DNA of 64,000 nt, from positions 1,116,001 to 1,180,000 of the forward strand of contig NZ_CP071870.1 in NCBI RefSeq assembly GCF_017569205.1. Direction: 5' to 3'. The position numbers and the translations under genes were made by a program. This stretch comes from Propioniciclava sp. MC1595. Lineage in GTDB: Bacteria; Actinomycetota; Actinomycetes; Propionibacteriales; Propionibacteriaceae. A model generated the notes under the pieces. The model did not search any database. It had not been told where the DNA came from and saw only the letters and a program-made list of their open reading frames with translations. This document shows positions 8,289 through 17,059 of this stretch, one piece after another (the stretch's first letter is position 1; every line of letters starts with the position of its first letter).

Positions 8289-10481
8289 TCATGCCGTCGG
8301 GCGGCTCCCGAGGGCGGACAGCACCGGCTTCAGCACCATCCACCACTGCTCCTTCGGACGCCGCACGTCCCAGTCCACGAGGTCGTCCAGGTCGCGCACC
8401 GACCGGACGCCCTCCGGTGTGGTGAACCCGTGCACGGCCTCGCCGGACGCCAGCGCCTCGGTCATCCAGTCGGTCACCTGCGCGGCCAGCCGGACGCCGT
8501 TGATGCGGTCGAAGGGGGTCGGGATGCCGCCCTGCTGGACGTGGCCGAGCACCACGCCGCGGACGCTGAACGCGCCCCGACCCTCGGCCTCGAACATCCG
8601 GGTCAGCAGGTCGGTGGTGTAGAACGCGGACGCCTCCTCGTTGCGGATCGCCAGCCACCGGTCCTGCCCGGACGCGAAGGCCTCGATCATCGCGTCCACG
8701 TCCTCCTTGAGGTCGGCGATGGTGAGCCCGTCCTCCTGCAGGTAGACGCGCTCGGCGCCGGCGGCGACACCGGTGGTCAGGGCGAGGAAGCCGCACCGGC
8801 GTCCCATCACCTCGACCACGAACGCCCGCTGCGTGGCCGACGCGGACCGCTTGATCCGGTCCACCGACTCGACCGCCACGTTGAGGGCGGTGTCGGCACC
8901 GATGGCCATCTGCAGGCTGGGCAGGTTGTTGTCGATGGACGCCGGCACGACCACCATCGGGATCCCCAGGGCGGGGAACCGCTTGCGCTCGGCGTGGAAC
9001 AGGGTGAGCGCCCGGTAGGCCTGGAACCCGCCGATGACGACGATGCCGTCCAGGGCCTGGGTCTCGATCGAGCGCGCAAGGGCGTAGAGGTCCTCCTCGC
9101 CGGGGATCCACCGTTGGGTGCCCAGGTTGGCCCCGCCCGCCGACGACCAGCCCTCGACGTCGGCCCACCCGAGCTCGTGCAGGTCGCCCGCGATCAGGCC
9201 CGGGAAGCCGCCCTCGACCCCCACCATCGTGTGCCCGCGGTCGACGCCCAGCCGGACCAGGGCCTTCGCGGCGGGGTTCATGCCCGGCGCGAGCCCGCCC
9301 GCGTGCATGACGGCGATGCGCTTGCCGGTGGCGTGCTCGGGACCGCGGGTGCGGGCCTCCGACAGCCGGCGGAAGGTCTTGTGCATCTGGACGAAGGAGC
9401 TGCCGCGGGCGGCCATGGCCTCCTCGTAGCGCCCCTCCTCGACGAACGTGGCCACGGCGCGGGTGGCGGCCACGGCGTCCGCCAGCGGCATGGGGTGCGG
9501 GCGGTTGGCCCGGACGCCGATGACCTGCGGCTCGCGATCGCCCCGCAGCACCTCGTCGACGGCCGCGTGCCCGACCAGGGACGCCATCCACCGGTCGTAG
9601 GCCGAGGGGATGCCACCGCGCTGGACGTGGCCCAGGATCGTGACGCGGGGGTCCTCGCCCATCTCGTCGGCCAGCGCGCTGCGCACGTCGTCGGCCGTGA
9701 TGGGACGCCCCTGCCGGTCGGCGGCGCCCTCGGCCACCACGACGATCGAGCTGCGCCGCCCTGCGTCGCGGGATCGCTTCAGCACCGACGCCAGGTGCGA
9801 CTGCCAGCCCGCCTCGGGCGGGAACTCGGGCACCAGCGCGTAGTCGGCACCGCCCGCGATCGCGCTCATCAGGGCGAGGTAGCCGCAGTGGCGGCCCATC
9901 ACCTCGACGACGAAGATGCGCTGGTGGGACGCCGCGGTGCTGGCGATGGCGTCGATCGCCTCGGTGATGCGGTGGAGGGCGGAGTCGGTGCCGATCGTCA
10001 TGTCGGTGCCGACCATGTCGTTGTCGATCGTCCCGACGAGGCCGGCGATGACCAGGTGCCCGTGGCGCTCGGCCTGCTCGGGGGTGATCTCGCCGGCGTC
10101 CCGCAGGGCGGCCACGTGGTCGGGCCACTCGGCGCGCAGCATGTCGGTGCCGGTGAGGGAGCCGTCGCCGCCGATCACGATGATGCGGTCGATGCCGTGG
10201 CCGATGAGGTTCGCCGCGGCCCGGCGCCGGCCCTCCTCGGTGCGGAACTCGGCGCACCGGGCGGTGCCGATCACGGTGCCGCCGTCGGCGGTGATGCCGG
10301 ACACGTCGTCCCACGACAGCGGGCGGATCTGGTCGCCCCCGTCGACGGCGCCCTTCCAACCCTCGAGGATCCCGTAGACCTCGGCGCCGGCGCCGATGCC
10401 GGCGCGGACCACGGCCCGCACGGCCGCGTTCATGCCGGGGGCGTCCCCGCCCGAGGTCAGGACACCGATGCGCACTGCCAT
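8289..10481 (-). CDS. Tandem-domain (eukaryote-type) 6-phosphofructokinase
   Basis: 730-residue protein, twice the usual bacterial PFK length of about 320-340. The N half (1-386) keeps the substrate and ATP motifs: TSGGDAPGMN (9-18), GGDGSLTG (104-111), GTIDND (150-155) and MGRHCG (195-200). Gly in GGDGS and before TIDND marks ATP rather than pyrophosphate use. The C half (from about 387) is a diverged copy with GGFQAY (484-489) and ASIDNN (514-519) at the equivalent sites, so it is probably regulatory. This architecture and wording resemble animal and fungal PFK. It starts at ATG 10481, seven bases after TAGGGT (10489-10494), which overlaps the lipB stop; an upstream in-frame start lies inside lipB. 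Expected role: fructose 6-phosphate to fructose 1,6-bisphosphate. Confidence 0.9.
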   Translation of the reverse strand: MAVRIGVLTSGGDAPGMNAAVRAVVRAGIGAGAEVYGILEGWKGAVDGGDQIRPLSWDDVSGITADGGTVIGTARCAEFRTEEGRRRAAANLIGHGIDRIIVIGGDGSLTGTDMLRAEWPDHVAALRDAGEITPEQAERHGHLVIAGLVGTIDNDMVGTDMTIGTDSALHRITEAIDAIASTAASHQRIFVVEVMGRHCGYLALMSAIAGGADYALVPEFPPEAGWQSHLASVLKRSRDAGRRSSIVVVAEGAADRQGRPITADDVRSALADEMGEDPRVTILGHVQRGGIPSAYDRWMASLVGHAAVDEVLRGDREPQVIGVRANRPHPMPLADAVAATRAVATFVEEGRYEEAMAARGSSFVQMHKTFRRLSEARTRGPEHATGKRIAVMHAGGLAPGMNPAAKALVRLGVDRGHTMVGVEGGFPGLIAGDLHELGWADVEGWSSAGGANLGTQRWIPGEEDLYALARSIETQALDGIVVIGGFQAYRALTLFHAERKRFPALGIPMVVVPASIDNNLPSLQMAIGADTALNVAVESVDRIKRSASATQRAFVVEVMGRRCGFLALTTGVAAGAERVYLQEDGLTIADLKEDVDAMIEAFASGQDRWLAIRNEEASAFYTTDLLTRMFEAEGRGAFSVRGVVLGHVQQGGIPTPFDRINGVRLAAQVTDWMTEALASGEAVHGFTTPEGVRSVRDLDDLVDWDVRRPKEQWWMVLKPVLSALGSRPTA

Positions 10482-10491
10482 GGACCCAACC

Positions 10492-11223
10492 CTAGGCCCC
10501 CGCGGCCTCCACGGGGAGTCGCGCGGCGCGACCGGCCGCACCTGTCTCGAGGGCGAAGGCGAGCTCACGGGCCAGCAGGGGCTCCAGGTCCCGGGCGACG
10601 TCGACCAGCGCGGCGGCCGAGCCGACCTCGTCGGCGATGCTGGTCACGCCGGCGTCGTCGATGCCGCACGGCACGATGTTGCCGAACGGGCCGACCGAGT
10701 CGGCGGACACGTTGAGGGCGAACCCGTGCATGGTCGTCATCCGTGACACCCGGATGCCGATGGCGCAGATCTTGCGCTCGGGGCGTCCGTCGTCGGCGGG
10801 CAGCCAGACGCCGGTGCGCCCGTCGACCCGCCCGCCACGGATGCCGAGCGGGGCCAGCACGTCGATCACCGCCTGCTCGAGGCGGCGCACGTACTCGAGG
10901 GGTCCGATCTGGCGCGACAGCGTCACGATCGGGTAGCCGACCAGCTGGCCGGGGCCGTGGTAGGTGATCTTGCCGCCGCGGTCGACGTCGATCACCGGGG
11001 TGCCGTCGAAGGGGCGCTCGGTGTCGAGGGTGCGGCGTCCGGCGGTGTAGACGGGCGGGTGCTGCACGTAGAGCACCTGCGGGCCGACCTCTCCGGCGAC
11101 CACCCGGGCGTGGACGGCGCGCTGGTAGTCCCAGGTCGCGCGGTAGTCGCTGGGGGCCAGGTCGGTGCCGTCGAAGCCCAGGTACTCGAACGTGAACCCG
11201 TCACGGGTGGAGGGATGCTGCAC
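10492..11223 (-). CDS. lipB: Lipoyl(octanoyl) transferase
   Basis: 243-residue enzyme moving octanoate from acyl carrier protein to the lysine of lipoyl domains, the step before LipA. Motifs seen are the [18 protein letters not shown] substrate loop (RGGxxTxHxPGQ), the catalytic Lys in ERKICAIGI, and the catalytic Cys in NIVPCGI. GTG 11223 is chosen because TACAGT (11231-11236 on the minus strand) sits seven bases upstream and homology begins here; a longer frame would start 84 bases earlier. Its substrate, the two-lipoyl-domain E2, is encoded immediately upstream. Confidence 0.95.
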   Translation of the reverse strand: MQHPSTRDGFTFEYLGFDGTDLAPSDYRATWDYQRAVHARVVAGEVGPQVLYVQHPPVYTAGRRTLDTERPFDGTPVIDVDRGGKITYHGPGQLVGYPIVTLSRQIGPLEYVRRLEQAVIDVLAPLGIRGGRVDGRTGVWLPADDGRPERKICAIGIRVSRMTTMHGFALNVSADSVGPFGNIVPCGIDDAGVTSIADEVGSAAALVDVARDLEPLLARELAFALETGAAGRAARLPVEAAGA

Positions 11224-11252
11224 GCCGGGCACTGTACGCGCATCCCGGGACG

Positions 11253-11290
11253 CCGACGGGCCGCCCCCATGCTGGGAGCGGGCCCGTCGG
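11253..11290 (-). terminator. Hairpin after the E2 gene
   Basis: Perfect 10-bp arms CCGACGGGCC (11253-11262) and GGCCCGTCGG (11281-11290), with a further CCC/GGG inner pairing. It lies in the 83-base gap after the E2 stop and just upstream of the lipB -10 hexamer. There is no U-tract. Confidence 0.45.
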
Positions 11291-11306
11291 TGTGCTGCGG
11301 TGTGCA

Positions 11307-13088
11307 TCAGGCGCCGAACTCGGCCCCGAAGTCGCCCTCCTCCAGGCGCGCCTTCACGAAGGAGAGGAAGCGCGCGGCGTCGGCACCGTCGACCAGGCGG
11401 TGGTCGTAGGACAGCGACAGGTACATCATGTCGCGGATCGCGATGACCTCACCCAGCTCGGGGTCGTTCACGACGACCGGGCGCTTCACGAGCGCGCCGG
11501 TGCCGAGGATGGCGACCTCGGGCTGGTTCACGATCGGGGTGTCGAACAGCGTGCCCGCCGACCCGTAGTTCGTGATGGTGAAGGTGCCGCCGGACAGCTC
11601 GTCGGGGCCCACCTTGTTGGTGCGGGTCCGCGCCGCGATGTCGGCGATCTTCTTGGCCAGGCCGGTGACGTTGAGGTCACCCGCGTCCTTGACGACCGGG
11701 ACCAGCAGGCCACGCTCGGTGTCCACGGCGATGCCGACGTGCTCGGAGTCGCGGTAGTGGATCTCGCCGGCCTCGGTGTCGATCTGCGCGTTGAGCTTCG
11801 GGAAGTTCTTCAGGCCCTCGACCGCCGCCTTCGTGATGAACGGCAGGTACGACAGCGAGGCACCCTCGCGGGCCTTGAAGGCGTCCTTGGCCTTCGCGCG
11901 GATCTTGCTGATGTTGGTCAGGTCGACCTCGACCGTCGCCGTGAGCTGCGCCGAGACCTGCAGGGACTCGACCATGCGCGAGGCGATGATCTTGCGCAGG
12001 CGCGACATCTTCTCGGTCGTGCCGCGCTTGGCCTCGGCGGCCGGGTCACCCTGCGGGGCGGACGCCGCGGGTGCGGCCGGGGCGGCCGGTGCAGCGGCGG
12101 CGGGAGCAGCAGCCGGAGCGGCGGCGGGGGCCTCCTGTTTCGGGGCCTTGGCGGCCTCGGCGGCGGCCAGGACGTCCTGCTTGCGGATGCGGCCACCGAC
12201 GCCGGAGCCCTGCACCGAGTTCAGGTCGATGCCGTGCTGGGCGGCGAGCTTGCGGACCAGCGGGGTCACGTAGCCGGTGTCGGGCGCCTCGGCGGCCCGG
12301 CGCGGCGCGGCCTCCTCCTTGGGAGCCTCCTGCTTCGGGGCCTCCTGCTTGGGCTCCTGGGGAGCCTCCTGCTTCGGCTCCTCCTTCGGGGCCTCCTGCT
12401 GCTTGGGCTCCTCCTGGGCGGGGGCCGCGGGGGCCTCGGCGGGGGCGGAGCCGGCGGCGTTGGGGTCGCCGATGATGGCCAAGACGGCGCCGACCTCGGC
12501 GGTCTCGTCCTCCTGGACGCGGATCTCGAGGAGGGTGCCGGCGGCGGGGGAGGGGATCTCGGTGTCGACCTTGTCGGTGGAGACCTCGACCAGGGCCTCG
12601 TCGGCCTCGACGGTGTCGCCGACGGCCTTGAGCCAGCGGGAGATGGTGCCCTCGGTGACGGACTCACCCAGCGCGGGCAGGGTCACCTCGGTGCCCTGCG
12701 CGGCACCACCGGAGGGGGCCGCGGCGGCCTGCTGCTCGGCCGCGCTCGGGTCGACCGGGGCGGCCTGCTCCTCGGCGGGGGTGTCGGCCACCTCCTGGAC
12801 CTCCTCGGCCGGGGCGGCCGCGGGGGCGTCGCCGCCGCCGGAGGCCTCGCCGGGCTCGCCGATCACGGCCAGGACGGCGCCGACCTCGGCGGTGTCGTCC
12901 TCCTGGAAGAGGATCTCCAGCACCGTGCCGGCCACCGGCGACGGGATCTCGGTGTCGACCTTGTCGGTCGACACCTCCACCAGCGCCTCGTCGACCTCGA
13001 CGGTGTCGCCGACCTGCTTCAGCCAGCGGGAGATGGTGCCTTCCGTGACGCTTTCACCCAGTGCGGGAAGGGGGACATTGGTCGGCAT
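11307..13088 (-). CDS. sucB: Dihydrolipoamide acyltransferase (E2), two lipoyl domains
   Basis: 593-residue E2 of a 2-oxoacid dehydrogenase complex. Two lipoyl domains carry DKVDTE with lipoylated K43 and K173. They are separated by Ala/Pro/Glu linkers, including a KQEAPKEE repeat run at about 225-265. The E3-binding domain is at about 273-308 ([18 protein letters not shown]). The C-terminal catalytic domain has the YDHRLVDG motif near residue 565. Actinobacterial homologues (DlaT in M. tuberculosis) serve pyruvate dehydrogenase despite the common sucB name, so substrate is uncertain. ATG 13088 follows AAGGAG by nine bases. No E1 or E3 gene is nearby. Confidence 0.93.
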   Translation of the reverse strand: MPTNVPLPALGESVTEGTISRWLKQVGDTVEVDEALVEVSTDKVDTEIPSPVAGTVLEILFQEDDTAEVGAVLAVIGEPGEASGGGDAPAAAPAEEVQEVADTPAEEQAAPVDPSAAEQQAAAAPSGGAAQGTEVTLPALGESVTEGTISRWLKAVGDTVEADEALVEVSTDKVDTEIPSPAAGTLLEIRVQEDETAEVGAVLAIIGDPNAAGSAPAEAPAAPAQEEPKQQEAPKEEPKQEAPQEPKQEAPKQEAPKEEAAPRRAAEAPDTGYVTPLVRKLAAQHGIDLNSVQGSGVGGRIRKQDVLAAAEAAKAPKQEAPAAAPAAAPAAAAPAAPAAPAASAPQGDPAAEAKRGTTEKMSRLRKIIASRMVESLQVSAQLTATVEVDLTNISKIRAKAKDAFKAREGASLSYLPFITKAAVEGLKNFPKLNAQIDTEAGEIHYRDSEHVGIAVDTERGLLVPVVKDAGDLNVTGLAKKIADIAARTRTNKVGPDELSGGTFTITNYGSAGTLFDTPIVNQPEVAILGTGALVKRPVVVNDPELGEVIAIRDMMYLSLSYDHRLVDGADAARFLSFVKARLEEGDFGAEFGA

Positions 13089-13191
13089 GCTCACAGGCTC
13101 CTTCTTCGATGACTGGCCGTTTCCTGACCCAGACTAGCCCCCTGCCGGGGGACTGCACACACCGGATCCGCCGGTTGGCGGACGGTGGATT

Positions 13192-14685
13192 TCACCCGGC
13201 GAGCTGCCGGGCGAGGGAGATGAGGGTGCGGACCCCGGACCCCGTGCCACCGGTGGGCACGTAGTCGTAGGGGCCGCCGCCGTTCCACGCGGGGCCGGCG
13301 ATGTCGAGGTGCGCCCAACGGTTCCCCTCGGGCACGAACGACTGCAGGAACGCCGCCGCCGTGAGGGCACCGCCGTAGCGGGACTTGCCCGAGCTGGCCA
13401 GGTCGGCCACCTCCGACTTGAGGTTGTCGCGGATCTCCTCCGGGATCGGCAACTGCCAGAACGCCTCGCCGGAGGCCTCGGCGGCGTCCAGCAGGTCGTC
13501 GGCGGTCTCGTCGTCGGACGCCATCAGCCCGGCCACGCGCTCGCCCAGGGCGACCACGCAGGCGCCCGTGAGGGTGGCGACGTCGACGACCAGGTCGGGG
13601 TTGTCCTCCCCGGCACGGACCAGCGCGTCAGCCATGACGAGGCGACCCTCGGCGTCCGAGTTCGCGTTCTCGACCGTCTTGCCGCCGTACATGGTCAGCA
13701 CGTCGGAGGGGCGGTAGGCCGTACCCGAGGGCATGTTCTCGGCCATGGCCGCGTAGGCGGTGACGCGCACCTTGAGCTTGAGGTCGGCGATCGCGCGCAC
13801 GGCGGCGATCACCGCGGCGGCGCCGGCCATGTCGCACTTCATGGTGATCATGCCGTCGGCGGGCTTGAGGTTGAGGCCCCCGGTGTCGAAGGTGATGCCC
13901 TTGCCGACGAGGGCAAGGTGGGTCTTCGCGCCGCGGGGGTTGTACTCGATGCGGACCAGGCGCGGCGGGCGGGACGAGCCGCCGCCGACGCCGAGGATGC
14001 CGCCGTAGCCGCCGCGGGCCAGCGCCTTCTCGTCGAGCACCTCGACGTCGAGGCGCGCGTCGCGCGCCAGCGCACGGGCGGCGTCGGCGAAGGTCTCGGG
14101 GTAGAGGGCGTTCGGCGGGGTGTTCACCCAGTCGCGGGCGCGGCACACGGCGGTGGCGACGACGGTCGCCTCGTCGACGTGGGCCTTGGCGTCCTTGGCG
14201 GGGGAGACGACCACGAGCGAGCCGAGGGGCCGCTTGGCCTCCTGGCGGGTCTCCTTGGCGTAGCCGTACGCGCCGAGCAGCGCGCCCTCGGCGACGCCGC
14301 GCAGCACCTCGGGCTCGATGGCCTCGAAGCTGAGCGCGACGGCCAGCGTGCGGTCGCCGGCCACCTTGGCTGCGGCGCGCACCGCGTTGCCCGCGGCCCG
14401 GCGGACCTGCTCGGGGGTGACGTCGACCCCGCCGATGCCCGTGACGACCAGGCCGGGCTGGCCGGGGAGGACCACGGTGGTGCCGGGCTTGGCCGCGGCG
14501 CCCATCGACTGCGCCGACTCCAGCAGAGACGTCCCGTGGCGCTTGGCCCACGCCTTGTCGAGCTCGTCGGGAACCCCGACGAGGACGGGGCCGTCCGAGG
14601 CGTCCGCCAGGCCGACGACGAGGAGGTCGGCCTCCTTCGGCAGGGACGCGGCAGCGGTGATCGAGGGGAGCGCGGCGTTGGGCAC
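13192..14685 (-). CDS. pepA: Leucyl aminopeptidase (M17 family)
   Basis: 497-residue cytosolic dizinc aminopeptidase that releases N-terminal residues from peptides. Metal-binding and catalytic segments seen: GKGITFDTGGLNLKP (Lys and Asp ligands), MKCDMAGAAAV, and ENANSDAEGRLVMADAL. The last normally reads NTDAEGR; the Thr-to-Ser change is conservative. The length fits the family. GTG 14685 is supported by AAGGAG about nine bases upstream; a GTG at 14730 lies too close to its own TAGGGT box. It is divergent from gcvT, the arrangement known around Rv2211c-Rv2213. Confidence 0.93.
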   Translation of the reverse strand: MPNAALPSITAAASLPKEADLLVVGLADASDGPVLVGVPDELDKAWAKRHGTSLLESAQSMGAAAKPGTTVVLPGQPGLVVTGIGGVDVTPEQVRRAAGNAVRAAAKVAGDRTLAVALSFEAIEPEVLRGVAEGALLGAYGYAKETRQEAKRPLGSLVVVSPAKDAKAHVDEATVVATAVCRARDWVNTPPNALYPETFADAARALARDARLDVEVLDEKALARGGYGGILGVGGGSSRPPRLVRIEYNPRGAKTHLALVGKGITFDTGGLNLKPADGMITMKCDMAGAAAVIAAVRAIADLKLKVRVTAYAAMAENMPSGTAYRPSDVLTMYGGKTVENANSDAEGRLVMADALVRAGEDNPDLVVDVATLTGACVVALGERVAGLMASDDETADDLLDAAEASGEAFWQLPIPEEIRDNLKSEVADLASSGKSRYGGALTAAAFLQSFVPEGNRWAHLDIAGPAWNGGGPYDYVPTGGTGSGVRTLISLARQLAG

Positions 14686-14762
14686 GGGGTCCTTCTCCTT
14701 CAGCGGGTACGTCGAGTGGGGTCCGGTCACTCACCCTACCCACCTGCGGTAGGTTCTCGATC

Positions 14763-15860
14763 ATGGCTGATCTGAAGACGTCACCCCTGCACGAGCGCCA
14801 CGTCGCGCTCGGGGCCAAGTTCGCCGAGTTCGGCGGCTGGTCGATGCCGCTGCAGTACTCCTCGATCGTCGCCGAGCACAAGGCCGTGCGCGACGCCGTG
14901 GGCATCTTCGACGTGAGCCACCTGGGCAACGCGCGGGTCACCGGCCCCGGCGCCCGTGACTTCGTCAACGCCTGCTTCACCAACGACCTGGGCAAGATCG
15001 GCCCGGGTCAGGCCCAGTACACGCTGTGCTGCGCCGAGGACGGCGGCGTGGTCGACGACCTCATCCAGTACCTGGTCTCCGACGACGAGGTCATCCTGAT
15101 CCCGAACGCGGCGAACACCACCGAGGTCGTCCGCCGCCTCGAAGAGGCCGCCCCCGAGGGCATCACCGTCACCAATGAGCACGACGACTACGCGATCATC
15201 GCCGTCCAGGGCCCGCACTCCGACGAGCTGCTCGAGAAGCTCGGCGTCGTGGCCGACTTCGACTACATGCAGTTCCGCGAGGCCACCTTCGACGGCGTCC
15301 CGCTGACCGTGTGCCGCACCGGCTACACCGGCGAGCGCGGCTACGAGCTGGTCTGCCGCACCGAGGACGCCCTGACCGTCTGGGACGCCGTGGTCGCCGC
15401 CGGCGAGGAGTTCGGCATGCTGCCGTGCGGCCTCGGCGCCCGCGACACCCTGCGCACCGAGATGGGCTACCCGCTGCACGGCCACGAGCTGTCGCTCGAG
15501 ATCAACCCGGTCGAGGCCGGCGCCGGCTGGGCCGTCGGGTGGTCCAAGCCCACCTTCTGGGGTGCGGACGCCCTCCGCGCGGCCAAGGAGACCGGCCCGG
15601 CCCGCCGCTCGCGCGCCATCAAGTCGTCCGGACGCGCGATCCCGCGCCCCGGCATGGAGTGCGTGGACGCCGACGGCAACGTCGTCGGGACGGTCACGTC
15701 CGGGACCTTCTCCCCGACGCTGCAGGTCGGCATCGGCCTGGCGCTGCTGGCGCCCGAGTACACGCCTGGGACGCAGGTCGGCGTCCAGGTGCGCCGCAAC
15801 GTCGAGCAGTTCGAGGTCGTGAAGCCCCCGTTCGTGCAGACGCAGGTGCGATCCGCTTGA
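14763..15860 (+). CDS. gcvT: Aminomethyltransferase (glycine cleavage T protein)
   Basis: 365-residue T protein of the glycine cleavage system, which transfers the aminomethyl arm from lipoylated H protein to tetrahydrofolate, releasing ammonia. Typical blocks are GGWSMPLQYSSI, FDVSHLGNARVTGPGARDFVN, the GYTGERGYEL folate motif and ARDTLRTEMGYPLHGHEL. It starts with an ATG seven bases after TAGGTT (14750-14755), a leaderless arrangement. gcvP and gcvH are not in the window. The link to the lip genes is functional, since H protein needs lipoate. Confidence 0.96.
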   Translation: MADLKTSPLHERHVALGAKFAEFGGWSMPLQYSSIVAEHKAVRDAVGIFDVSHLGNARVTGPGARDFVNACFTNDLGKIGPGQAQYTLCCAEDGGVVDDLIQYLVSDDEVILIPNAANTTEVVRRLEEAAPEGITVTNEHDDYAIIAVQGPHSDELLEKLGVVADFDYMQFREATFDGVPLTVCRTGYTGERGYELVCRTEDALTVWDAVVAAGEEFGMLPCGLGARDTLRTEMGYPLHGHELSLEINPVEAGAGWAVGWSKPTFWGADALRAAKETGPARRSRAIKSSGRAIPRPGMECVDADGNVVGTVTSGTFSPTLQVGIGLALLAPEYTPGTQVGVQVRRNVEQFEVVKPPFVQTQVRSA

Positions 15861-16135
15861 GCCGCCGCTTCTGGGCCCACGTCGCCCTCGCCGTGGTCGG
15901 CGTGGCCGTGGTCGTGTGGGCGCTCCTGACCTGGTTCAACCCGACGATCGAGTGCCGGGGCGTCCGGATGGGCCCCGGCGACGTGTGCCACAACGCCGAG
16001 GGCACGAAGGTGCAGACCTACGACGACCGGCTGGACGCGCTGCGGCTGTCCACGCCGGTCATGGTCGGCACGGGGGTGGTCGTGGCCGGCTTCGGCGCCG
16101 CGCTCGCGGTCGCCGACCGGAGGCGCACCGCCTGA
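15857..16135 (+). CDS. Small two-helix membrane protein
   Basis: 92-residue protein using TTG in a four-base overlap with the gcvT stop codon (TTGA). Helix 1 is at about 8-26 (ALAVVGVAVVVWALLTW) and helix 2 at about 69-86 (VMVGTGVVVAGFGAALAV). The roughly 40-residue loop between them contains two cysteines (IECRGV and DVCHNAE), possibly a disulfide if exported. No function recognised. The coupling to gcvT supports expression. Confidence 0.65.
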   Translation: MSRRFWAHVALAVVGVAVVVWALLTWFNPTIECRGVRMGPGDVCHNAEGTKVQTYDDRLDALRLSTPVMVGTGVVVAGFGAALAVADRRRTA

Positions 16136-16136
16136 G

Positions 16137-16340
16137 TCAGGCGTGCAGGCTCATCGGGCCGTAGACGACCCGGCCCTCCTCCAGGAGGGTGACGGCGTCG
16201 ACGCCGGCGTCCACGAGGTCCTCGAAGGACTCGGTCAGCCACGCCTCGGCGTCGGCCTGCGTGGCGAACTCCCGGCCGAGGCCCGCCTCGGTGGCGGCCG
16301 CGGCGTCGGGGGCGTTGTCGGCGGCCCAGGTGAACGGCAT
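16137..16340 (-). CDS. Conserved small hypothetical protein
   Basis: 67-residue acidic protein (MPFTWAADNAP start, GRVVYGPMSLHA end), resembling small conserved actinobacterial proteins of unknown role. The start overlaps the stop of the upstream DUF3043 gene (TGATG), with GGGGAGG about ten bases upstream, so it is translationally coupled. The gene ends one base from the stop of the small membrane protein on the other strand. No domain recognised. Confidence 0.7.
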   Translation of the reverse strand: MPFTWAADNAPDAAAATEAGLGREFATQADAEAWLTESFEDLVDAGVDAVTLLEEGRVVYGPMSLHA

Positions 16341-16894
16341 CAGTACGCCTCCCCCCGCTTGATCCGCGGCGCGGGACGGCGCCAGCGGCGGAACGTCATC
16401 TGGCGGTTGAAGCCGTACATCAGCAGGCCGCGCAGCGGCGTGCCGGGGTGGCGCTCGGCGAGCAGCCGCTTGTAGCTGCGCCACATCAGCACCACGTCGG
16501 CGACCATCACCGCGATGTAGGCCCAGGAGGCGTACAGGAACCACTGGATGTGGGGGAGCAGCGCCGGGATCAGGGTGGCCGCCATGATGCCGAGCAGGAT
16601 CGGCATCGCGAACTCGGCCGGGTTGAAGCGGGCGTCGACGTGGTCGCGCATCAGCGTGCGGGCCGGGGAGGCCTCGGCGGCGGCGAACTGCTTGTCGCGC
16701 ACCGCGTACTGGGCCTGGCGCTCGCGGCGGCGGGCCTCCTTGGGGGAGAGCTGGGGGTTGAGTCGCGCCCGGCGGGCCGCCTCGGCCTCGCGACGGGTGG
16801 GCGTGGGCGCCGACTTCTTGCCGCCGGGGGCGTGCACGGACGCCTCGGGCTCGGGCGTCGGCTCGGGCTCGGCGGACTTCTTGAACAGGGACAC
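16340..16894 (-). CDS. DUF3043 membrane protein
   Basis: 184-residue protein. The N-terminal half is cytosolic, charged and Pro/Ala/Arg-rich (about 1-95). Two transmembrane helices follow at about 100-145 (PILLGIMAATLIPALL and FLYASWAYIAVMVADVVLM), then a basic tail. The DUF3043 family is restricted to actinobacteria with no assigned function. GTG 16894 is used because GAGGAA lies a few bases upstream. It is coupled to the small hypothetical downstream and divergent from pspA. Confidence 0.8.
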   Translation of the reverse strand: MSLFKKSAEPEPTPEPEASVHAPGGKKSAPTPTRREAEAARRARLNPQLSPKEARRRERQAQYAVRDKQFAAAEASPARTLMRDHVDARFNPAEFAMPILLGIMAATLIPALLPHIQWFLYASWAYIAVMVADVVLMWRSYKRLLAERHPGTPLRGLLMYGFNRQMTFRRWRRPAPRIKRGEAY

Positions 16895-17059
16895 GGTTCC
16901 TCTGCTTCGACTCAACGGGTGCGGATCGCCGACCAGTCTATTCCACGGCTCAGGGTTCGTTCCGGGTCACCACCCGCGGCTGCGCCCTGCCGCGTGCCGG
17001 GGAGCGCGGCTAGGCTGGCGGGCGTTACCCCCGTTCCCACGGAAGGACCCACGACCACC

